46,356 nucleotides of DNA from an uncultured Bacilli bacterium (GTDB taxonomy: Bacteria > Bacillota_I > Bacilli_A > RF39 > UBA660): the NCBI GenBank assembly GCA_944358825.1, contig CALVSA010000008.1, positions 1-46,356 of the forward strand. Reading direction: 5' to 3'. Shown in pieces: positions 40,780 through 46,356 of the stretch. Every line of letters begins with the position of its first letter. The first letter of the stretch is position 1. The position numbers were made by a program, and so were the translations under genes. Under the pieces are notes generated by a model that saw only the letters and a program-made list of their open reading frames with translations, was not told the DNA's origin and made no database searches.

Positions 40780-42140
40780 AGGCAATAAAGAATATCGGAA
40801 GAACCATTAGTGCTTTTATACGCGCGATAGGTAGGTGGATTGATAAGAGAATAATTACTCCTATTACAAAGTTTGTTTTACTAATTACTGATAAGACTAG
40901 TAAGAGAACTGGAAGGTTAGAAAAATTATTAGTTAAGAAAAATACTTTAATATTTTTATCATTATTACTGGCAATTGGTTTGTTTTTCCTAGTTGATAGT
41001 AAATCGATTGTTTTAGTAGATTCTTCAGCAGAAGTTTTATATGATCAAAAAGTTGAAGCTACTTATAATAGAGAATCTTATGTAGTTGAGGGGTTGCCTG
41101 ATACAGTTGATGTAACAATAATAGGTAGAACGGTTGATTTATATTTGGCTAAACAATTATCTACTGGTACTGTATCAGTTGATCTTACTAATTATAAAGA
41201 AGGAACTCATAAAGTAAGCCTAAATTATGAGAGTCCAATTGGGTCTGTTAATTATAAATTAGATCCATCTACAGTAACAGTAATTATTTATCAGAAAGCT
41301 TCTAAACAAGTAATGGTTGATGTTGATTTAATTAATCAAGATCATCTAGATTCTAAATTATCTATTCAAGATGTTACTATAGATCAAAAAGAAATTATTA
41401 TAAAAGGTGCAGAACATGTATTAGAAAAAGTATCAACGGTTAAAGCGTTAGTTGATGTCGATAATATTATTGATCCAAAAGCAGGTGTTACAACATTAGA
41501 TGATGTAAAACTAGTTGCTTATGATAAAGAAGGACAAGTGGTAGATGTAGAGATGGTACCTAATAAAGTAAGTGCAACAATTAGTATTGTATCTCCAAGT
41601 AAGGAACTACCAGTTAAGATTATTCCAAAAGGAACAGTAGAATTTGGCAAAGCGATTAGTTCAATGGTAAGTGATGTTAGTAAGGTAACAGTATATGGTG
41701 AGCAAGACGTTATTGATGAACTTCAATATGTACCAATAGAGATTGATGTTACAGGTTTATCTGAAAATAAAGAATATAATGTAACTATTCAAAAACCGCA
41801 AGGTGTAAGAGATATTTCAACGGATAAAGCAGTTGTTAGTATTACACTAGATGATGAGACGACTAAAGAAATTGCGGAAATACCAATTGAGACGATTAAT
41901 CTAGATAGTAATTATAAAGCAGTCGCGATTGGTGAGAGCTCGAGTCGGACGACAGTTATTGTAAAAGGTACGGACTCTGTTTTAGGAGGTATTGATGCTG
42001 AACAAATAAAAGCAACGGTTGATTTGAAAGGTTATGCTGAAGGTGATCATGAAGTTGAGGTAATTGTTGTTGGTGAAGATTTAAGAGCATCTTATACACC
42101 AAAAACAACTAAAATAAAAGTAAGAATTACTAAAAAGTAG
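40776..42140 (+). CDS. cdaR: CdaA regulator CdaR (YbbR-domain protein)
   Basis: 454 residues: a basic cytoplasmic start, one transmembrane helix (about 57-73), then four extracellular YbbR repeats, seen as recurring YNRESYVVEGLPDTVDVTIIG-type units. It binds and modulates CdaA. glmM, usually next in the operon, is not here; a terminator and mraZ follow. Confidence 0.93.
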   Translation: MKAIKNIGRTISAFIRAIGRWIDKRIITPITKFVLLITDKTSKRTGRLEKLLVKKNTLIFLSLLLAIGLFFLVDSKSIVLVDSSAEVLYDQKVEATYNRESYVVEGLPDTVDVTIIGRTVDLYLAKQLSTGTVSVDLTNYKEGTHKVSLNYESPIGSVNYKLDPSTVTVIIYQKASKQVMVDVDLINQDHLDSKLSIQDVTIDQKEIIIKGAEHVLEKVSTVKALVDVDNIIDPKAGVTTLDDVKLVAYDKEGQVVDVEMVPNKVSATISIVSPSKELPVKIIPKGTVEFGKAISSMVSDVSKVTVYGEQDVIDELQYVPIEIDVTGLSENKEYNVTIQKPQGVRDISTDKAVVSITLDDETTKEIAEIPIETINLDSNYKAVAIGESSSRTTVIVKGTDSVLGGIDAEQIKATVDLKGYAEGDHEVEVIVVGEDLRASYTPKTTKIKVRITKK

Positions 42141-42162
42141 TTCTTCTTTTTTTATTTTTATT

Positions 42163-42187
42163 AGACGGATAATTGCGTCTTTTTTTG
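42163..42187 (+). terminator. Terminator after cdaR
   Basis: AGACG / CGTCT stem with an 8-nt loop and T7. Confidence 0.75.
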
Positions 42188-42246
42188 TCAAATTGTTGTT
42201 TATCTATTTACAAAATATATTAAAAGTTATAAAATATTATCGTAGA

Positions 42247-42270
42247 GTGGCATTTAGTGGAAGAAAGTGG
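42247..42270 (+). promoter_or_regulatory. MraZ-type operator: three GTGG repeats at 10-bp spacing
   Basis: GTGG at 42247, 42257 and 42267, one helical turn apart, just before the mraZ ribosome-binding site. MraZ binds such short direct repeats and represses its own dcw operon in other bacteria. Binding here is inferred from arrangement. Confidence 0.65.
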
Positions 42271-42278
42271 GGGATTGT

Positions 42279-42713
42279 ATGTTAATCGGGGAATATTATC
42301 ATAATCTTGATGAAAAAAAGAGATTGATAATTCCATCTAAATTTAGGGAAGAAATTGGTAGTAAATTTGTTATTACTAAAGGTTTAGATGGTTGTTTATA
42401 TGTTTATTCGATGGAATCATGGAATAAAATAGTTGATAAGTTAAAAACCCTTTCTTTTACTAAAAAAGATGCTAGAACTTTTAAAAGATTCTTTTTATCT
42501 AGTGCTACTGTCTGCGAATTTGATAAACAAGGTAGAATAACATTATTAAATCAATTAGTAGAGCATGCTTCAATAAAAAAAGAGTGTGCTATTATAGGGG
42601 TTGATGATCGCTTGGAAATTTGGGCACTTGAAAAATTAAATGCATTAATGGAGGATACAAAAGATAGGTTAGAAGAGATTTCTGAAAACTTATTTGATGA
42701 TGATTATGCATAA
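42279..42713 (+). CDS. mraZ: Transcriptional regulator MraZ
   Basis: 144 residues. Two AbrB-like swapped-hairpin halves: GEYYHNLDEKKRLIIPSKFR and SSATVCEFDKQGRITLLNQL, each with the DxKGR-type core. ATG at 42279 (MLIGEYYH) with GTGGGGG upstream. First gene of the division cluster; its end overlaps rsmH. Confidence 0.96.
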   Translation: MLIGEYYHNLDEKKRLIIPSKFREEIGSKFVITKGLDGCLYVYSMESWNKIVDKLKTLSFTKKDARTFKRFFLSSATVCEFDKQGRITLLNQLVEHASIKKECAIIGVDDRLEIWALEKLNALMEDTKDRLEEISENLFDDDYA

Positions 42714-43626
42714 GAGTGTATTATTAGAAGAGACTATCAATAGTCTAAATATCAAAGATAATGGTATTTATGTTGATGCTACCTTGGGTTATGGGGGACA
42801 TAGTGGTGAGATTTTAAAAAGGCTTAAAAAGGGTAAATTATTCGCTTTTGATCAGGATGATTATGCCATCAATTATTCTAAAGAAAAGTTTAAAGATAAT
42901 AATAATATAGTTATTATTAAAAGTAATTTTTCTAATTTAAAAAATGAGTTAAATAAATTAAATATAGATAAAATTGATGGCATAATATTTGATCTTGGAG
43001 TATCTTCAGTGCAATTAGACAAAGCAGATCGTGGTTTTAGTTTTCATAATGATGCCAGACTTGATATGAGAATGGATAGATCTAATAAGTTAGATGCTCA
43101 TTATGTTGTTAATAATTATGACAAAGATACTTTGTGTGATATATTTAGAAAATATGGAGAAGAAAAATATGCTTATAGTATTGCATGTAAAATAGTTGAA
43201 TATCGAAAAAATAAAGAAATTGATACTACTTTAGAATTAGTAGATATAATTAAAAGTGCAATTCCTTATAAAGCAATGCGTGATGTTCATCCGGCAAGAC
43301 GTGTTTTTCAAGCTATTAGAATTGAGGTTAATAATGAATTAGTAGTATTAGAAAAAGCTTTAGAGGATGCTATTTCTATGCTTAATAAAGATGGAATAAT
43401 CGCGGTTATTACTTTTCATTCTCTTGAGGATAAGATTGTTAAAAATATATTTAGAAAATATAGTCAAATAGATAATGAAATAAAAAAACTACCAGAGATT
43501 CCTTATGAATTTTTACCAACTTTAGAAATAGTTAAAAGTAAAATAACTCCAAGTATAAAGGAATTAGAGGAAAATAATCGGGCTCGTAGTTCTAAATTAA
43601 GAGTAGCAAAAAAGATAAAAGGGTGA
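42697..43626 (+). CDS. rsmH: 16S rRNA m4C1402 methyltransferase RsmH
   Basis: About 309 residues. HKSVLLEETI near the start, SAM-binding DATLGYGGHS, then DLGVSSVQLDKADRGFSF and VITFHSLEDKIVK are diagnostic. Several Met codons (42697, 42700, 42706) are possible starts within the overlap with mraZ; no strong ribosome-binding site separates them, so coupling is likely. Confidence 0.95.
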   Translation: MMIMHKSVLLEETINSLNIKDNGIYVDATLGYGGHSGEILKRLKKGKLFAFDQDDYAINYSKEKFKDNNNIVIIKSNFSNLKNELNKLNIDKIDGIIFDLGVSSVQLDKADRGFSFHNDARLDMRMDRSNKLDAHYVVNNYDKDTLCDIFRKYGEEKYAYSIACKIVEYRKNKEIDTTLELVDIIKSAIPYKAMRDVHPARRVFQAIRIEVNNELVVLEKALEDAISMLNKDGIIAVITFHSLEDKIVKNIFRKYSQIDNEIKKLPEIPYEFLPTLEIVKSKITPSIKELEENNRARSSKLRVAKKIKG

Positions 43627-43630
43627 TATA

Positions 43631-43915
43631 ATGAAAGTAAAAAAGAAGACTTCTAAATTCGATAGATTTATGTATAAATCTTTAATTTCTTTGTCTGTTA
43701 TTTTAGTAGTTAGTATTATTTTTAGTCAAATATCTTTATCTAAAGTTAATTTAGAAGTTGAAAAATTAAAATTAAAAGTTAAAGATCAAGAAAATGTAAA
43801 TCAAAGCTTGAGTATGAAGATAAATGAAATGGCATCTTTAGAAAACATTAATAATATATCTTCACAATTAGGTTTATCTTATAATAATGAGAATATAAAA
43901 ACTATTACACAGTAG
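43631..43915 (+). CDS. ftsL: FtsL-like division protein
   Basis: 94 residues: basic N-terminus, one transmembrane helix (about 15-36), then a leucine-rich coiled coil (VEKLKLKVKDQENVNQSL). Sequence is poorly conserved in this family, but position between rsmH and a class B PBP plus topology fit FtsL. It would connect with DivIC/FtsB-type partners and activate septal synthesis. Confidence 0.82.
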   Translation: MKVKKKTSKFDRFMYKSLISLSVILVVSIIFSQISLSKVNLEVEKLKLKVKDQENVNQSLSMKINEMASLENINNISSQLGLSYNNENIKTITQ

Positions 43916-43923
43916 GTGATTAA

Positions 43924-46080
43924 ATGAAAAAAAAGATTAATAACAATAAGATTAGAGTTAACAAGATATTTTTAGTTGTTGTCTTTTTTTTGTTATGTGC
44001 TTTTATAATTAGATTATCTTATTTGTGTTTAGTTGATTATAGAGTAGAAGATAGTACAATTACAGCATTTATTAAACAAAGAAATATCGAAGAGGAGACT
44101 ATTTTACCAGAACGTGGGACTATAAGAGATGTAAGTGGTAATGTACTTGCTCAAACAGTTGCTAGTTATACAGTAATTGCATATTTAGATGAAGAACGTA
44201 GTAAAGATAGTGAAGAGTTAAGACATGTAGAAGATAAAGAACATACAGCAGAGGTTTTATCAAATTATATAAATATGAGTAAAGATGAAATACTAGCGCT
44301 ATTGAATAAAGATGTTTATCAAGTAGAATTAGGACCAGGTGGTCGAAATTTGAGTCAAATACAAATGGAAGAGATTAAAAATTTGAATCTTTCTGGTATT
44401 GATTTTACTAAAAGTTTAAAAAGATATTATCCAAATGGAGATTTTGCATCTTATTTACTTGGCTATACAGTAAATAAAGAAGATGATAATGGAAATTTAA
44501 TGATGGTTGGAGAATTAGGAATAGAAGAGTATTATAATAGCATTTTAACAGGAAAAGCTGGTTATCGAACTTATGAAAAAGATAGAAATGGTTATAAAAT
44601 TGCAAATGGACGAGAGTATGTAGAATTACAAGATGATGGAGATGATATTTATCTAACTATTGATAATACAATTGAATTATTTATTGAAAATGCAGTTAAA
44701 AAAATGGCAGAAGATTCAGAAGCAGAGTGGAGTTTAATGATAGTTGCAGATGCGAAAACGGGAGCAATTTTAGGTTATTCATCAACTCCATCATTTGATC
44801 CTAATTTAAGAAATATGACTTCATATATAGATCCGATTATAGGTAATCCTTATGAACCAGGATCAACTATGAAAATATTTAGTTATATGTGTGCCATTGA
44901 CAGTGGTAATTACGATGGAGATATTACCTATGAGTCTGGTAGTAAAACTTATGAGTCAGAAACTACTGATGAGAAAGTAACCATTAGTGATTGGAATAAA
45001 GAAGGTTGGGGGACTTTGACTTATGATAAAGGATTTGCTTTATCTTCTAATATTGCAGTTGCTAATATATTAGAGACTGTTATTGATAAAAATGATTTAA
45101 AAATGTGTTATGAAAAATATGGTTTTGGTGAAGTTACGGGAATTAATAAAGCAAGAGAGCAAGCAGGTAGTATTGATTTTAAATATCAAATAGAAGCTGC
45201 TACGGCAGGATATGGGCAAGGTATTACTACAACTCCTATTCAACATATTCAAGCATTAAGTGCGATCGCTAATGATGGGGTTATATTAAAGCCTTATATT
45301 ATAGATAAAATTGTTAATAGTCAAACTGGTAAAACTACTTTTAAGGCAAAAAAAGAAGAGAAAGAAAAAGTTGCCTCTACCGAGACAATAGAGAAATTAA
45401 AAGAACTTATGCGAAGTGTAATTTCTCCTGATAGTGAGAATACTACTGGTGCTCCTTATTATATGGAAGGTTATGATTTGATAGGTAAAACTGGTACTGC
45501 ACAAATTTTTGATTATGAAAAAGGTAAATATATGGATGGGGATACTGATTATATATATTCGTTTTCTGGTTTGTATCCAGGAGAAGATCCAGAAATAATT
45601 ATTTATACGGCTTTAAAGAAACCAAAAGATACTACCAATTATATTGCCCCTGCGGTTAAAGATGTTGTTAAAAACATTAGTAATTATTTAAATATTGAAG
45701 AGTCTATTACTATAGATACTTCTTATGAGATTGATTCTTATATTAGTAAGAATACTTCTGATGTTGTTGCTAAATTAAATGATAATAATATAAGGACTAT
45801 AGTATTAGGTAATGGTAATAAAGTAATTGATCAATATCCTTCTAAAGGTAATGTTTTAACCAAAAATGATTTAGTTATTTTACTTACTAATAATTATGAT
45901 AGAAAAATGCCTGATTTTACTAATTTATCTTATAAAGACGCTCTTAATTTATTAACTTTAATGGATGTAGATTATAATATAGAAGGAAATGGTTATGTAT
46001 ATGAACAAAATATAGAAAAAGATGCTATATTAAAAGAAGATGATATTATTGAACTTAAGTTAAAAGAAAAATATAATTGA
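43924..46080 (+). CDS. Class B penicillin-binding protein with PASTA domain (PBP2B/SpoVD type)
   Basis: 718 residues. One transmembrane helix (about 15-35), a dimerisation region and a transpeptidase domain with SxxK as GSTMK (about 318), SSN (about 379) and KTG in GKTGTAQ (about 527). The C-terminus holds PASTA-type repeats (KMPDFTNLSYKDALNLL segment). It crosslinks septal peptidoglycan; a SpoVD role in spore cortex is an alternative, and one protein may serve both. Last recognised member of the mraZ cluster here. Confidence 0.92.
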   Translation: MKKKINNNKIRVNKIFLVVVFFLLCAFIIRLSYLCLVDYRVEDSTITAFIKQRNIEEETILPERGTIRDVSGNVLAQTVASYTVIAYLDEERSKDSEELRHVEDKEHTAEVLSNYINMSKDEILALLNKDVYQVELGPGGRNLSQIQMEEIKNLNLSGIDFTKSLKRYYPNGDFASYLLGYTVNKEDDNGNLMMVGELGIEEYYNSILTGKAGYRTYEKDRNGYKIANGREYVELQDDGDDIYLTIDNTIELFIENAVKKMAEDSEAEWSLMIVADAKTGAILGYSSTPSFDPNLRNMTSYIDPIIGNPYEPGSTMKIFSYMCAIDSGNYDGDITYESGSKTYESETTDEKVTISDWNKEGWGTLTYDKGFALSSNIAVANILETVIDKNDLKMCYEKYGFGEVTGINKAREQAGSIDFKYQIEAATAGYGQGITTTPIQHIQALSAIANDGVILKPYIIDKIVNSQTGKTTFKAKKEEKEKVASTETIEKLKELMRSVISPDSENTTGAPYYMEGYDLIGKTGTAQIFDYEKGKYMDGDTDYIYSFSGLYPGEDPEIIIYTALKKPKDTTNYIAPAVKDVVKNISNYLNIEESITIDTSYEIDSYISKNTSDVVAKLNDNNIRTIVLGNGNKVIDQYPSKGNVLTKNDLVILLTNNYDRKMPDFTNLSYKDALNLLTLMDVDYNIEGNGYVYEQNIEKDAILKEDDIIELKLKEKYN

Positions 46081-46096
46081 TAATAATATATATTTG

Positions 46097-46105
46097 TGCT
46101 ATAAT
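46097..46105 (+). promoter_or_regulatory. Extended -10 promoter for the last gene
   Basis: TGCTATAAT, an extended -10 element, 30 bases before the ATG at 46135. No good -35 is visible. Confidence 0.5.
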
Positions 46106-46134
46106 TTACTTATAAATAATAAGGGAGAGATATT

Positions 46135-46356
46135 ATGGTTATTGATAAGAAAAAAATAGGAATTATTGTTTTAGTAATAGGTTTATTATTATTAATTAGT
46201 TTAGCTTTATATTATACTTATGCAATAGATATAACAATGAAGCCAACTACAGGAGATAATGATTTAGCTTATAATATAGATATAAATGATACAGATGGTA
46301 GAAGTATAACAGTAAATAGTAATACTACTAAAGTATTTGATATATTTTTAACTAAT
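46135..46356 (+). CDS. Membrane-anchored secreted protein, partial (cut by window end)
   Basis: The first 74 codons only. AAGGGAGAGA precedes the ATG. MVIDKKKIG, one hydrophobic helix (about 9-27), YYTYAIDITMKP, then a Thr/Asn/Asp-rich extracellular start. The layout resembles the protein at 17486 (anchor followed by a beta-rich domain). It follows the division PBP where mraY or murD would often be found. Confidence 0.6.
   Translation, partial: MVIDKKKIGIIVLVIGLLLLISLALYYTYAIDITMKPTTGDNDLAYNIDINDTDGRSITVNSNTTKVFDIFLTN

Overview
The window is very AT-rich DNA with a standard genetic code (TGA is used as a stop, for example at feoA). Ribosome-binding sites are strong (GGAGG or GGTGAT) and genes are tightly packed. 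It carries an alpha/beta-type SASP, spoVAC/AD/AE, a sigma-F/G-type sigma factor, YlbJ and a CotD-like coat gene in pieces, so the organism forms endospores. The [FeFe] hydrogenase and FeoAB point to an anaerobe. The best fit is a low-GC, reduced, probably gut-associated Bacillota lineage. I cannot place it more finely from sequence alone.

Layout. 1-7160: the right end of an IS605-type element carrying a putative omega-RNA, then feoAB, ylbJ (opposite strand), a YlbL/SepM-like protease, an [FeFe] hydrogenase and two tandem pseudopilins. This part ends in a second copy of the same element whose tnpB is internally deleted. 7151-12961: housekeeping genes (thiI, SASP, rpsO, pnp, rpsU, yqeY) plus a likely ~100-nt small RNA on the minus strand. 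13056-17406: a sporulation block (secreted membrane-anchored protein, STAS protein, sigma factor, small HTH, spoVAC-AD-AE) that looks like spoIIA-spoVA without spoIIAB. 17486-21123: an anchored secreted protein and a peptide-export locus: a C39-peptidase ABC transporter, an accessory protein, two double-glycine leader peptides and a third hydrophobic peptide. 21144-24655: def, a SEDS polymerase with no ordinary start codon, trmD and small unknown genes.

24712-39801 is the most unusual part. A CotD-like spore coat gene is split. Its N-terminal half (28558-28785) and C-terminal half (24712-24843) lie in register on the minus strand, separated by a ~3.72-kb element. That element encodes a large serine recombinase next to the junction, a Fic protein, a GNAT remnant and a transglutaminase-like protein. 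Both junctions carry the core CATGT(G/A)TG, and joining them restores a 116-residue protein. A second C-terminal half lies at 39670-39801 on the plus strand behind the same core. It encodes the same 43 residues (core plus C-terminal half) although 12 codons differ, so it appears to be under purifying selection. This resembles a sporulation intervening element (compare skin/sigK and SPbeta/spsM in Bacillus), possibly with an alternative inversion partner. Between these pieces lie ffh, tRNA-Gly and an accessory island (phage HNH remnant, YhcG-family nuclease, two large helical-repeat proteins, a DUF3592-like pseudogene, an acyltransferase and a GNAT).

39955-46356: the conserved envelope block cdaA-cdaR, then mraZ (with three GTGG boxes at 10-bp spacing), rsmH, ftsL, a PASTA-containing penicillin-binding protein, and the start of another membrane-anchored secreted protein cut by the window end.
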